Below, in pieces: positions 41,838-51,438 of a DNA stretch of 64,000 bases. The stretch is from an uncultured Clostridia bacterium (GTDB lineage Bacteria > Bacillota > Clostridia > Oscillospirales > Acutalibacteraceae). The notes under the pieces were generated by a model. It ran no database searches. It worked only from the letters and a program-made list of their open reading frames with translations, and was not told the origin of the DNA. The position numbers and the translations under genes were made by a program. Position 1 is the stretch's first letter, and each line of letters opens with the position of its first letter. Location of the stretch: positions 124,001-188,000 of the forward strand of contig CALWVE010000031.1 of the NCBI GenBank assembly GCA_944384905.1. Direction: 5' to 3'.

Positions 41838-42318
41838 GGTCACTCGAGCCTTTCAGCCTGTTCTTTTCTTTGTTTTCCATGGCAAAAAGGATATAAATAC
41901 AAAGGAGAATCGTTCCAACCACAGCACAGCAATCGGCTACGTTAAACACCGGCGGAAAAAAAGACACATGGATAAAATCGATAACATAGACATGCATCGC
42001 ACGATCGATAAAATTGCCAATTCCGCCGGAAATAATAAGAACACAAATCAGATAGGTAAACCAGGTGTGCTTTTTATAAGCAAACAGGATGAAAATAAAA
42101 GCCAGAATGCAAATGCCGGTTAAAATAAGGAAGAATAGCGTTTTATTTTGCAGCATTCCAAATGCTGCGCCATAATTTTCTACATACGTAAATTCCAGCA
42201 GGCCCGGAATGATTTGAATCGAACCCCCTTGCTGCAGCGCGGAAACCGCCAACATTTTCGTCCATTGATCGAATCCGATCAGCAGGATGATGGAAATACA
42301 GGAAATTACAATTGACAA
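41830..42318 (-). CDS. lspA: Lipoprotein signal peptidase (signal peptidase II)
   Basis: The 162-residue protein has four membrane helices and removes signal peptides from prolipoproteins. Conserved parts are D-Q-W-T-K near residue 17, V-E-N-Y-G-A-A-F-G near 45, G-G-I-G-N-F-I-D-R near 105 and F-N-V-A-D near 126, the last two carrying the catalytic aspartates. TTG at 42318 is chosen since GGGAG lies eight bases upstream and the longer frame runs into the divIVA terminator. Lipoproteins in this window, such as those at 5903 and 19716, are expected substrates. Confidence 0.92.
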   Translation of the reverse strand: MSIVISCISIILLIGFDQWTKMLAVSALQQGGSIQIIPGLLEFTYVENYGAAFGMLQNKTLFFLILTGICILAFIFILFAYKKHTWFTYLICVLIISGGIGNFIDRAMHVYVIDFIHVSFFPPVFNVADCCAVVGTILLCIYILFAMENKEKNRLKGSSDHE

Positions 42319-42340
42319 GCTGTCCACTCCCATCAAAACA

Positions 42341-42368
42341 AGGCGCAAGCTGACTGCAACCTGCGCCT
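42341..42368 (-). terminator. Hairpin between divIVA and lspA
   Basis: AGGCGCA (42341-42347) pairs with TGCGCCT (42362-42368); on the minus strand TGTTTTG follows. It may be a partial terminator inside the operon. Confidence 0.6.
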
Positions 42369-42394
42369 AATTGTTTTGTTCTATTGTTATCGTT

Positions 42395-43171
42395 TTATTT
42401 GTCTTTCGAAATATCGTAATCTTCGCCGAATTTCAGATCCGAACGATGCTTATGCTGCATGGGCGGCTGGAAATCTGCGGAATCTACAATAAAGTTCGAG
42501 AAATCAAAGACATCCTTCGTTTCTGTAACAGAAGGTTCTTCTTTAACCTTAACAGGTTCTTCTTCCGGCTCAGACACAACGGCCGGCTCTTCTACAACCT
42601 GTACCGGCTCAACCGGTTCGGGTTCTTCCTGCTTAACAATCTTTTTAACAATCGGCTTCTGAGCTTCCATGTTATTCTGTACATAAACAGGAATCTGATC
42701 GATCATGGCCAGATGTTCTTTGTACATGGCGAAAATCTTGGTACGGAACTCCGTAACCGTCTGCTTCATGGTTTCGAGTTCAAGCTCTTTTGCCTTGATT
42801 TTAGCATCCAAGCCACCCAGCTGATCGTCTGCCGTCTTCTGTGCAGCCGCAATGATTTCGTTCGCGCGATTTTTGGCTTCACGAATCGTTGCATCAGCTG
42901 TTTTATGTGCGCTGATCAGAGCGTGCTTAATCTCATCGCCATCTGTGCGGTAAACGTCCATCTTGGTGCGCATAGCCGTAATATCCGATGTCATGACACG
43001 GTTCTTTTCCAACGCCTCGGAAAGCTTGGCTTTTAAAACATTATTGTCATTGAGAAGCTTTTCATACGATTCTTTGACTTCATCCAAAAATTCGTCTACA
43101 TCGCCCGTATGATAACCCTTCATACCTGCTTTGCGGAAGCTGGCTTCTTCAATATCTTTTAAACTAAGCAT
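42395..43171 (-). CDS. divIVA: DivIVA domain-containing cell-division/polarity protein
   Basis: The 258-residue protein has the DivIVA lipid-binding head (residues 1-40) with the D-E-F-L-D-E-V motif after G-Y-H-T-G-D-V, then a long coiled coil (about 40-165) and an acidic, proline-rich tail with repeated E-P-E-P-V and V-K-E-E-P units. DivIVA localises to curved membrane at septa and poles and recruits division or wall proteins. It lies 70 bp after sepF, the usual neighbour. GGAGGG precedes the ATG. Confidence 0.93.
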   Translation of the reverse strand: MLSLKDIEEASFRKAGMKGYHTGDVDEFLDEVKESYEKLLNDNNVLKAKLSEALEKNRVMTSDITAMRTKMDVYRTDGDEIKHALISAHKTADATIREAKNRANEIIAAAQKTADDQLGGLDAKIKAKELELETMKQTVTEFRTKIFAMYKEHLAMIDQIPVYVQNNMEAQKPIVKKIVKQEEPEPVEPVQVVEEPAVVSEPEEEPVKVKEEPSVTETKDVFDFSNFIVDSADFQPPMQHKHRSDLKFGEDYDISKDK

Positions 43172-43241
43172 GATTTTCCCTCCGATTCATCTATATTTAA
43201 AACGTTATCCAGAAAGAGAATTTCTATTGTATTTAAGACAA

Positions 43242-43760
43242 TTAGAAGTAAATGCCGCTATTTTCCAGTTCATCCAAGAGTCCATCGCCTATAAAATCTA
43301 CATTAAACGGAATGATTACAAATGTGCTGGTTGCAATACGCTTAATTTTGCCGTTGTTGGCATAAGCCACCCCACTCAGGAAATCCACAATACGACGAGC
43401 AACATCTTTCTCTGTGGTCTCCAAGTTGATGACGACCATATTCTTCTGCATCAATTCATCTGCAATCGTACGGGTTTCCTCGCCGAAGCTGGTGGGCTTA
43501 AACAAGGCAAATTTAAGCTGAGAAGAAGCAATATTTACAACTTTTCCCGAGGAACGACCGGCGTTGCCCGAAGTACGAGCGGAGCTGCGTCCGTAGGAAC
43601 GCTGAGATGTCTCTCTGGAAGAATAAGCTCTCGGGTCTTCATCCTGCTGTTCGGTTTCTGCTGTATCTTCATCGGATTCTTCTTCGTAGTCATCCTCATA
43701 ATATTCGTATTCATCTTCAGGGGGATTCCACATCTTTTTGAATTTATCCAGTACGTTCAT
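43242..43760 (-). CDS. sepF: Cell division protein SepF
   Basis: The 172-residue protein starts with the membrane-targeting helix M-N-V-L-D-K-F-K-K-M-W, followed by a long acidic tyrosine-rich and Ser/Arg-rich linker (residues 12-70) and the SepF domain with V-V-N-I-A-S, F-K-P-T-S-F-G-E, V-V-I-N-L-E and R-R-I-V-D-F-L-S-G. It binds FtsZ and links it to the membrane. The ATG at 43760 follows GAGGAA by seven bases. Order yggS-sepF-divIVA matches the ylm division cluster of Firmicutes. Confidence 0.94.
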   Translation of the reverse strand: MNVLDKFKKMWNPPEDEYEYYEDDYEEESDEDTAETEQQDEDPRAYSSRETSQRSYGRSSARTSGNAGRSSGKVVNIASSQLKFALFKPTSFGEETRTIADELMQKNMVVINLETTEKDVARRIVDFLSGVAYANNGKIKRIATSTFVIIPFNVDFIGDGLLDELENSGIYF

Positions 43761-43779
43761 TTTCATTTCCTCTCTATTC

Positions 43780-44532
43780 TCAATAGTTCTGATGCAATAT
43801 CCTGGGGCCAAAAAGGAGCGAACCGATCCGTACCATTGTAGCACCGCACTCAATCGCGGTTTCATAATCGGCCGACATTCCCATCGACAAGATATTCATA
43901 TTTACATTATCCGATTTTTTGCGCCCGATGTCAATAAAATATTTGTGCATAAGAGAAAAATATTGCCGAAGATCATATGAATTTTCACAAATAGGAGGAA
44001 TTGTCATCAGACCATTTACCTGCAAACCCGGTAATTCGGCAATTGCAGCAACATTTTCCTCCAGTTCTTCGGGCAAAAACCCGCTTTTGCTCTCTTCTTT
44101 TCCAATATTGACTTCGAGCAGAACGGATGTTGTCGTATTTTGGAGCGTAGAAAGCCTTGAAATCTCTTTGGCCAAGCGCAAACTGCTTACCGATTGAATC
44201 AGACTGACTCGTTCGATGAGATATTTCACCTTATTGGTTTGCAAAACGCCGATAAACTGTTTGTCGCACGGAAGAATCGCATCGTATTTATCCATCAGCT
44301 CCTGTACCCTGTTTTCCCCGATGTGTTCGAGTCCGAGCTCGATAGCATGGTTAATCAACGGAACAGGAACTGTTTTAGTAGCACCCAATAAGGTGATTTC
44401 TTCCGGCTTTCGGCCGCTGCGAATAGCCGCAGCGGCAATCCGCTCGCAAATTACAGCATAATTTTCTTCCAGCGCAGCACGACGCTCAATAAACGCATCC
44501 GTAAGCTGATCGTTACAAAATTTTTCCGTCAT
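43780..44532 (-). CDS. yggS: YggS/YlmE family pyridoxal phosphate homeostasis protein
   Basis: The 250-residue protein has the alanine racemase N-terminal barrel fold. It shows L-G-A-T-K-T-V with the PLP lysine near residue 53, G-E-N-R-V-Q-E-L near 75, H-x-I-G-x-L-Q-T-N-K-like sequence (Q-F-I-G-V-L-Q-T-N-K) near 100, and M-G-M-S-A-D-Y-E-x-A near 220. It binds PLP without known enzymatic activity and affects PLP and amino acid pools. The ATG overlaps the end of the upstream HlyD-like gene by about 20 bp. It is the ylmE of the division cluster. Confidence 0.93.
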   Translation of the reverse strand: MTEKFCNDQLTDAFIERRAALEENYAVICERIAAAAIRSGRKPEEITLLGATKTVPVPLINHAIELGLEHIGENRVQELMDKYDAILPCDKQFIGVLQTNKVKYLIERVSLIQSVSSLRLAKEISRLSTLQNTTTSVLLEVNIGKEESKSGFLPEELEENVAAIAELPGLQVNGLMTIPPICENSYDLRQYFSLMHKYFIDIGRKKSDNVNMNILSMGMSADYETAIECGATMVRIGSLLFGPRILHQNY

Positions 44533-45805
44533 ACAAGTCGCTTCCTTTCACAACAACCTTATCATAAAGCTGAATCGTGTTGTTTGTATAAAGCTCATCA
44601 TTTTCGTCTGGTTCTATTTTACATACAGCGTATCCGTTAGCCGAAACCACGGTGAAAATTTGAACAAATTCCAAGCGATCCGCGCTTAATACATACACGC
44701 CCTTGACATTTTTATGTACAACGGTGCTGGTGGTTCCATCCTCATTTTCGATCGTCTCTTCCACATCTTCAAAATGAATAGCATCCTGACGAACCAGAAT
44801 TCCGTTATAGGAAAGCAGATTGATTTCAATCGTTTCATGGCGCGCTGTAATCAGATCTGCTTCTACCGTACTGCATTTCAAAATCAAAGCAGCATCCGAA
44901 TCATAACTGTTTTGGTTGATGGCTACGATTTCGGCATCAACAGGGGTTGACGAAAGCGACGGGAACGAAACTTCAACCGAACCGAGATTACTCAGTTTCA
45001 GCGCCGTTTCTGCGTTGATGACACAAGCAATGTACCACTCGTGATTAACAGCAACTTTTCCAACTGCATTATCCGGAATATCCTGGGGCTTAACATCTTT
45101 CTGCAGATCTTCTACAGTCAGCTCCTCTACCTTTTGGTAGTCGAAAACATTTTCGTATCCGTCAACATGTTTTGAAAAGAAGCCGGAAGACTCGGAAGTA
45201 ATCGTACCATTGCTTCCGGATACATTAGAGCGCAGCGACTCCAGCTGTGATTTCAGCTCTGTAAGCCGCGCGGTATAATCAAACGTATCCTGGGTAACCA
45301 GCGCCTGCTGATTCAATCGGAAAAGCAAATTCGCGCGTTGTTCGCTTTCTTTGGAAAAATCTCCGGCCGTTGTAGCTGCGAGCAGTTCGGTCAGCTGATC
45401 CGAAATCTGACGGTTCAAGACCGTGGGATCGGCGGCATAAGAATCTTTGGTTCCTGCCAAACGTTCCAAAAGGGAAACTTCGGTTTCCAGACGGAGAATC
45501 TGTTCCTGACGGGTGATAGAACCACCAGAAGAATAGAGGTTAGCTACGGTTCCGCCTTTCGAAACCTTTCCGCCTTCCTCAACGGCATAATCTACAACCT
45601 GTCCATTTGTATCGGCCGTAATAACTTTTTCGTTTCGAATCACATAGGCTTCTGTTTCATACAGATCAGACAGCGTAGAAAGAACAGCCGTTTCGGTTTC
45701 TACAGCCACATAAACAGAAACACAAACATGATAAATAGCGTAAAAAAGAATTAACGCTCCCAAAAGAACGGCGCCGACTTTGCGGATAACCGATGAATAC
45801 TTCAT
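44513..45805 (-). CDS. HlyD-like membrane protein of unknown function
   Basis: The 430-residue protein has one N-terminal membrane helix (about residues 13-35), a biotinyl-lipoyl-like half motif with G-Q-V-V-D-Y-A-V-E-E-G-G-K-V near 75, a coiled-coil region (about 105-190), a beta-rich region and a C-terminal section with V-L-S-A-D-R-L-E-F. This is the adaptor layout of HlyD/RND-type membrane fusion proteins, but there is no exporter beside it. It starts at 45805 in an ATGA overlap with miaA and precedes yggS, so it is embedded in the mutSL-division operon. A role at the division site is possible but unproven. Confidence 0.78.
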   Translation of the reverse strand: MKYSSVIRKVGAVLLGALILFYAIYHVCVSVYVAVETETAVLSTLSDLYETEAYVIRNEKVITADTNGQVVDYAVEEGGKVSKGGTVANLYSSGGSITRQEQILRLETEVSLLERLAGTKDSYAADPTVLNRQISDQLTELLAATTAGDFSKESEQRANLLFRLNQQALVTQDTFDYTARLTELKSQLESLRSNVSGSNGTITSESSGFFSKHVDGYENVFDYQKVEELTVEDLQKDVKPQDIPDNAVGKVAVNHEWYIACVINAETALKLSNLGSVEVSFPSLSSTPVDAEIVAINQNSYDSDAALILKCSTVEADLITARHETIEINLLSYNGILVRQDAIHFEDVEETIENEDGTTSTVVHKNVKGVYVLSADRLEFVQIFTVVSANGYAVCKIEPDENDELYTNNTIQLYDKVVVKGSDLYDGKIL

Positions 45806-46758
45806 AAACGATTCTCTCCCATCCAATGTAAGGCGATCGGCAATCCCTGTTCTTTCAAAGATTGGGGTTCATCGCCATAAATCCAATGAATCTCCTTTTC
45901 GCGCCGAAACCACGTCAGCTGCCGTTTTGCGTAATGACGGGTTTCCCGGCAAATGGTTTCTTTCGCCTCTTCCAGCGTACAGTCTCCGCGAAAATACGGA
46001 AACAACTCTTTATATCCGATAGCCTGTCCGGAAGTTCCGCCAGGAAAAGCTGCAAAATAAGCGCGGGCCTCTTCTTCCAGCCCCTCTTGGAACATAATCT
46101 CTACGCGCTTGTCAATACGGGCATACAAAGCCGCTCGATCGTGATAATCAATTCCCAACATACATACATCATACGGTGAAGGCATCGCTGCGGCTTCCTT
46201 TTGCCAATCGGAAAACTTTTTGCCAGAAAGCAGACAATACTCCAACGCACGGAAAAGACGCGGCCGATTATTCGGATGAATTTTTTCGGCGGCTTCGGGA
46301 TCTAATTCTTCCAATTGCCGATACAGCGCTTCTGTTCCTTTTTCATCCGCTTCAGCCTGCAGGCGGGCACGCAAGGCATCGTCCCGCCCAAACTCGTCAA
46401 ACGGAAGCCCTGAAAGCAAACTGCGGGCATATAAGCCCGTACCGCCGCACAGAACCGGCAGATGCCCTCTGGCATGAATGTCTTCGACTACGCGCTCAGC
46501 CAGCTGAACATAGTCCGATACGCTGAACGGTTCGGACGGTTCCTGAAAGCCGACCAGATGATGCGGCACAGCCGCCAACTCTTCATCCGTAGGCTGTGCG
46601 GTACCGATCTTCATGCCCCGGTAAATCTGCATGGAATCACACGAAACGATTTCGCCGCCAAGTTCTTTTGCCAGCTCAATTGCCAATCCGGTTTTTCCCG
46701 ATGCCGTAGGGCCTACAACAGCTAACACGGGGATTTTCGTTTGTTGTTTCTTCATCAT
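45802..46758 (-). CDS. miaA: tRNA dimethylallyltransferase
   Basis: The 318-residue enzyme adds a dimethylallyl group to A37 of tRNAs reading UNN codons. It has P-loop V-G-P-T-A-S-G-K-T near residue 14, the S-C-D-S-M-Q-I-Y-R-G-M-K-I-G-T-A-Q-P motif near 37-54, G-G-T-G-L-Y near 100 and the C-terminal T-R-x-Y-A-K-R-Q-x-T-W-F-R. It starts in an ATGA overlap with mutL. MiaB, which acts next on the same base, is encoded upstream in the same gene run. Confidence 0.96.
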   Translation of the reverse strand: MMKKQQTKIPVLAVVGPTASGKTGLAIELAKELGGEIVSCDSMQIYRGMKIGTAQPTDEELAAVPHHLVGFQEPSEPFSVSDYVQLAERVVEDIHARGHLPVLCGGTGLYARSLLSGLPFDEFGRDDALRARLQAEADEKGTEALYRQLEELDPEAAEKIHPNNRPRLFRALEYCLLSGKKFSDWQKEAAAMPSPYDVCMLGIDYHDRAALYARIDKRVEIMFQEGLEEEARAYFAAFPGGTSGQAIGYKELFPYFRGDCTLEEAKETICRETRHYAKRQLTWFRREKEIHWIYGDEPQSLKEQGLPIALHWMGENRL

Positions 46759-48764
46759 ACGATTCTTCCAAACTGCTTTTCGAGCTCTCTCTTTTTCAGG
46801 ATAATATAGACCGGACGGCCATGCGGGCAATAGCGCACCTCGGGTTGTTCCAGCAGCATTTTCACAAAGCGGGTCAATTCATAATCGGAGCTTTTGTCTC
46901 CGCCTTTAATAGCGGCGCGGCAAGCCACGTTATGGTAAATCCAATCCTGATGCTCTGTGGACAGATCGTTCTTGTTCTGAACCAGATAAGACGCGATTTC
47001 CATCAAAGCGTCCGCCGCATCCTGTGCGCCGAGGTTCAGCGGAGCGGTACGCAGCAAAATTGTCCCGTCTCCAAAATCTTCGGCTTCAAATCCCATTTTT
47101 GAAAGAACCGACAGATGCTGCAAAACCGCGGCGTATTCATTTTTTTCAAGTGTAACAGGAACGGGCGCCAACAGCGTCTGTGCATACGTATTGCCGTTTT
47201 CTTCCCGTAGTTTGTTATACAACATGCGTTCGTGAGCGGCGTGTTTATCAATCACAACAACGGAATCCGGGCCGTACTGCACGAAAATATAGGTGGAAAA
47301 AGCTTCGCCGATGACGCGAAACAGCTTTTCTTCTTTGGTTTCCACTTCAACCGAGATAGATTCTTCTTTCGGCTGAGTGAATTCCGTTTCCTGCTTTGCA
47401 TCCGGGGCTTCTGCAACAAACTCGTCAATCGGCGCAGGCGGAGCCGTTTCGGGCAGCGGCGGCGTTTCCACGGCGATGCTTTTCAGAAACTCGTTTTCAG
47501 TCTGGAACGATTGAGGTTCAGCCGTTTTTTCGGCGGGCATTACAGGTTCAACTTTTTTCACCTGCCAGGCCACATCTGCCGCAGAATCAGACAAACGGTT
47601 TGTTTGAGCAGCAGGTTCATCATCCAGGATTGACGACAGCCATGAGGATGCGGCCGGCGGGGTGACTTTTTTAGCCGGAGCCAAAACAGTTTGTTCCACG
47701 ACAGGTTCCCTGCGATAGACGGAATGATCTTCAAACGGACTGGGCTGTGGTTTCAGCTGCATTTCCTTTGGGCGGTCCCCGGCGAGCAAAGCAGATTTTA
47801 CGGCATGGAACACGGCGTTGAAAACCGGATGCTCGTCCGCAAAACGCACCTCCAGTTTGCTGGGATGCACGTTGACATCCACAGCCGAAAAGGAAAGCTG
47901 CATATGCAGTACACAAGCCGGGAATTTCCCCACCATGATGGAACCCTTATAAGCTTCTTCGAGCGCCGCCATAGCCGTACGGCTGCGAATCGAACGGCCG
48001 TTGATAAAAAAGCGCTGCATACTGCGGCTGGCTCTTGCCGCGCGAGGCAGGCAAATCGCGCCATACACATGGATTTTCTCGTAAGTATAATCAACCGGAA
48101 CCAGAGAGGAAGCAAATTCCTTACCGAAAACGGAATAAATCGTTGACTGCAGTTTGCCGTCGCCCGGCGTGTGCAACGCTTCGCGGCCATCGCGAATCAG
48201 GCGAATGGAAACTTCCGGATGAGAAAGCGCCATATTATCGATGACGGCGGCGACAGCATTGCCTTCCACCACATCTTTTTTTAAGAATTTCATGCGGGCC
48301 GGTGTGTTGAAAAACAGATCCCGAACCAACAGTGTGGTCCCAACCGGGCATCCGGCATCTTCGGGCGGCTGCATATCGCCGCCTTCAATGCGGCAAGACG
48401 TACCCAGTTCTTCTTCTGCCGTTCGTGTGAGAAGATTCACACGAGCCATCGCTGCAATGGAAGCCAAAGCTTCCCCGCGGAATCCCAACGTGGCGATAGA
48501 ATCCAGATCATCCTTAACGGCCACTTTACTGGTAGCATGGCGCAGAAAAGCCGCCGGAACATCTTCCCGTGCAATTCCCGAGCCGTTATCGGTTACGCGA
48601 ATCAGCGAAACGCCGCCGTTTTTGATTTCAACGGTGACAACGGAAGCGCCCGCGTCAATCGAGTTTTCGACCAGCTCTTTGACCACGGAGGCCGGACGTT
48701 CCACAACTTCGCCTGCGGCGATCAGTTCGGCTACATGCTTTTCAAGAATGTTGATCTTACCCAT
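46755..48764 (-). CDS. mutL: DNA mismatch repair protein MutL
   Basis: The 669-residue protein has the GHKL ATPase domain (I-A-A-G-E-V-V-E-R-P, V-E-N-S-I-D-A-G-A, T-L-G-F-R-G-E-A-L) in residues 1-330, a long linker (about 340-470) and a C-terminal dimerisation/endonuclease domain. The metal-binding residues are present as D-K-H-A-A-H-E and C-P-H-G-R-P, with A-C-R-A and F-G-R-I. The usual D-Q-H-A motif has K for Q, and the later Glu of the classic motif is Asn. The ATG at 48764 follows AAAGGAG. It pairs with mutS 33 bp upstream. Confidence 0.95.
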   Translation of the reverse strand: MGKINILEKHVAELIAAGEVVERPASVVKELVENSIDAGASVVTVEIKNGGVSLIRVTDNGSGIAREDVPAAFLRHATSKVAVKDDLDSIATLGFRGEALASIAAMARVNLLTRTAEEELGTSCRIEGGDMQPPEDAGCPVGTTLLVRDLFFNTPARMKFLKKDVVEGNAVAAVIDNMALSHPEVSIRLIRDGREALHTPGDGKLQSTIYSVFGKEFASSLVPVDYTYEKIHVYGAICLPRAARASRSMQRFFINGRSIRSRTAMAALEEAYKGSIMVGKFPACVLHMQLSFSAVDVNVHPSKLEVRFADEHPVFNAVFHAVKSALLAGDRPKEMQLKPQPSPFEDHSVYRREPVVEQTVLAPAKKVTPPAASSWLSSILDDEPAAQTNRLSDSAADVAWQVKKVEPVMPAEKTAEPQSFQTENEFLKSIAVETPPLPETAPPAPIDEFVAEAPDAKQETEFTQPKEESISVEVETKEEKLFRVIGEAFSTYIFVQYGPDSVVVIDKHAAHERMLYNKLREENGNTYAQTLLAPVPVTLEKNEYAAVLQHLSVLSKMGFEAEDFGDGTILLRTAPLNLGAQDAADALMEIASYLVQNKNDLSTEHQDWIYHNVACRAAIKGGDKSSDYELTRFVKMLLEQPEVRYCPHGRPVYIILKKRELEKQFGRIV

Positions 48765-48797
48765 AGGGACTCCTTTCCGACAGAAGTATTCTGTCAA

Positions 48798-51407
48798 TTA
48801 GCGTTTGGCTAGGTTAGCCAGCTCAAACAGCGTATTCATGCATTCGATGGGGGTTAAGGTGTTGACATCCAGATTTTTCAGCTTCTGCATAATCTCCGAC
48901 TGCGAAGAATCGATCGTCAGCTGAACAGGTTCTTCCATTGCTTTTTTCTCACGCACCGGGACTTTCCCCTCGGCTTCGAGCGCCGCCAGCACCTGTTTGG
49001 CGCGCCGGATAATTTTATCGGGAACACCGGCCAGCTTGGCGGCTTCAATACCGAAACTATCGTCTGCTCCGCCCCGGATGATACGGCGCAGGAAAGTTAG
49101 ATCATCACCGCGCTTTTTAACGGCTACGTTGTAATTGACAACGCCTTCCAGCAGATCTTCCAGATCCGTCAGTTCGTGGTAGTGTGTGGAAAACAAAGCT
49201 TTTGCGCCCAAAGTCCGCGGATTCTGCACGTATTCGATCACGGCGCGGGCAATACTCATGCCGTCATATGTAGAAGTACCGCGACCGATTTCATCCAGAA
49301 TCAGCAAACTGCGGTTGGTGGCGTTTTTGAGAATTTCGGCCACTTCCAGCATTTCCACCATAAACGTGGATTGTCCGGCCGTCAGGTCATCGGAAGCACC
49401 CACACGGGTGAAAATCGCATCCACCAGGCCGATTTCTGCCGAAGAAGCCGGCACAAAACAGCCGATCTGCGCCATCAGCGTGATAATGGCTACCTGCCGC
49501 ATGTAAGTGGATTTACCGGCCATATTAGGGCCTGTAATGATCGCAATGCGGTTTTCGTTCATATCAAGCTGCGCGTCGTTGGGAACAAACGGCACGTTGC
49601 GATTGAGCGCTTCCACAACCGGATGACGGCTGTCGCGCAGCAAAATCCGGCCGCTCATATTGACCTGCGGACGGACGTAATCGTTGGAACGGGAAACCTG
49701 CGCAAACGAAACCAGTACGTCCAGCTGTGCAATGGCGGCCGCCGATTTTTGAATGCGCTCCAGCTGATTAGCCACCTGCGTACGGACTTCGGTAAACAGC
49801 TGAGTTTCCAGCAGAATCGATTTATCGTGCGCACCCAAAATGCGATTTTCAAGATCTTTAAGTTCCTGCGTAATATAGCGCTCCGCGTTGGTTAAAGTTT
49901 GTTTGCGGATATAATCGTCCGGAACCTTGTCCCGATAGGTATTGAGAATTTCGATGTAATAGCCGAACACACGGTTGTAACCGATACGCAGTTTCGGAAT
50001 ACCGGTGCGTTCCCGCTCGCGGGTTTCGATTTCAGCAATCAGCGATTTCCCGCCCGTCATATCATGACGGATACGGTCAAGCTCCGCATGGAATCCCTGA
50101 CGGATGATGTTGCCTTCGCGAATGGAAAACGGCGGCTCTTCCGCAATGGCCTGATCGATGAGCGCCGTTACATCTTCAAGGCTGTCGATGGCGGTATTCA
50201 GTTCCTGCAGCAGTGAGGATTTCACGGGCTGCAAGGTGCTTTTCAGCGCCGGGAACTTCGAAAGCGTGCTCCACAAAGAACGCAGATCCCGCCCATTGGC
50301 CGAACCGTAAACCACGCGGGTCATGATCCGCTCGAGGTCATAGATGCCGCTAAGCTGTTCGGCGATTCCATCCGTCAGCATCGTATCGTTGTAAAGTTCC
50401 TCTACAGCGTTTTGGCGGCGGGAAATTTTAGCCGGGCTCAAAAGCGGCCGCTCGATCCAGCTGCGGATCAAGCGCTTGCCCATGGCCGTGCGGGTTTTAT
50501 CAAGTACCCACAAAAGAGAGCCGCGGCGTTCTTTGTTGCGCAAAGTTTCCGTAAGTTCCAGATTGCGCCGGGCGTTGATATCCAGCCGCATATACTGCGC
50601 TTCGGAATAAAGATCGAGCTGATTGAGGCGCTCTACCCCGCTTTTCTGTGTGCGGCGCAGATAGAGAATCAGCGCACCGAAAGCTTCTACAATTTCCGGT
50701 TGGTCGGAAATTTGCAGATCTTCGAGCGTCTTTCCCGCAAACTGGCCGAGAACCTGTTCTCTGGCCTGCGCGGGATCGTAATCGGCTTCATCCATGCATT
50801 CAAGAAGGGCACTGAGTTTTTCTTTTACAAATGTGCCCAGACGCGTAAACGAAAGCACCGCCGGGTTAATCAGGATTTCACGGGGTGCATAGCGTGAAAA
50901 TTCGTTGATGATATCGGATTCGAGTTCATTCAATGAGTCGGCATGCAGCGTAGCCGCATGGATTTCACCGGTTGAAATATCGGCAAAGCAGATACCCGCT
51001 GCTTGCTCCGATACATACAGCGAACAGATGTAGTTGTTTTTCGATTCATCCAACATACTGCTTTCGAGCAGGGTGCCGGGGGTCACCACACGGATGACGT
51101 CTCGTTTGACAAGCCCTTTGGCCGTTGCCGGGTCTTCCATCTGTTCGCAGATGGCGACCTTGTGGCCTTTTGCAATCAGACGGGCAATATACGTATCCAC
51201 ACTGTGGAACGGCACACCACACATCGGCGCACGTTCTTCCAAACCGCACTCCTTGCCGGTCAGAATCAGTTCCAGTTCTTTGGAAACCAGTTCGGCGTCT
51301 TCAAAGAACATTTCATAAAAGTCGCCTACCCGGAACAAAACGATCGTCCCGGGATTCTGTTCTTTTACGGCCAGATACTGCCGCATCATCGGGGAAAGAT
51401 CAGCCAC
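48798..51407 (-). CDS. mutS: DNA mismatch recognition protein MutS
   Basis: The 869-residue protein begins with the mismatch-binding domain (F-R-V-G-D-F-Y-E-M-F-F-E-D-A near residue 28, where the Phe-X-Glu stacks on the mismatch), followed by connector, lever and clamp domains, and a C-terminal ABC ATPase with G-P-N-M-A-G-K-S-T near 625, D-E-I-G-R-G-T-S near 705 and T-H-Y-H-E-L near 740. GTG at 51407 is preferred since AAGGAGG lies eight bases upstream; the GTG at 51416 overlaps it. Length is typical for MutS1. Confidence 0.97.
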   Translation of the reverse strand: MADLSPMMRQYLAVKEQNPGTIVLFRVGDFYEMFFEDAELVSKELELILTGKECGLEERAPMCGVPFHSVDTYIARLIAKGHKVAICEQMEDPATAKGLVKRDVIRVVTPGTLLESSMLDESKNNYICSLYVSEQAAGICFADISTGEIHAATLHADSLNELESDIINEFSRYAPREILINPAVLSFTRLGTFVKEKLSALLECMDEADYDPAQAREQVLGQFAGKTLEDLQISDQPEIVEAFGALILYLRRTQKSGVERLNQLDLYSEAQYMRLDINARRNLELTETLRNKERRGSLLWVLDKTRTAMGKRLIRSWIERPLLSPAKISRRQNAVEELYNDTMLTDGIAEQLSGIYDLERIMTRVVYGSANGRDLRSLWSTLSKFPALKSTLQPVKSSLLQELNTAIDSLEDVTALIDQAIAEEPPFSIREGNIIRQGFHAELDRIRHDMTGGKSLIAEIETRERERTGIPKLRIGYNRVFGYYIEILNTYRDKVPDDYIRKQTLTNAERYITQELKDLENRILGAHDKSILLETQLFTEVRTQVANQLERIQKSAAAIAQLDVLVSFAQVSRSNDYVRPQVNMSGRILLRDSRHPVVEALNRNVPFVPNDAQLDMNENRIAIITGPNMAGKSTYMRQVAIITLMAQIGCFVPASSAEIGLVDAIFTRVGASDDLTAGQSTFMVEMLEVAEILKNATNRSLLILDEIGRGTSTYDGMSIARAVIEYVQNPRTLGAKALFSTHYHELTDLEDLLEGVVNYNVAVKKRGDDLTFLRRIIRGGADDSFGIEAAKLAGVPDKIIRRAKQVLAALEAEGKVPVREKKAMEEPVQLTIDSSQSEIMQKLKNLDVNTLTPIECMNTLFELANLAKR

Positions 51408-51438
51408 AAGGTTCACCTCCTTAAACGCGAAAATTCAA

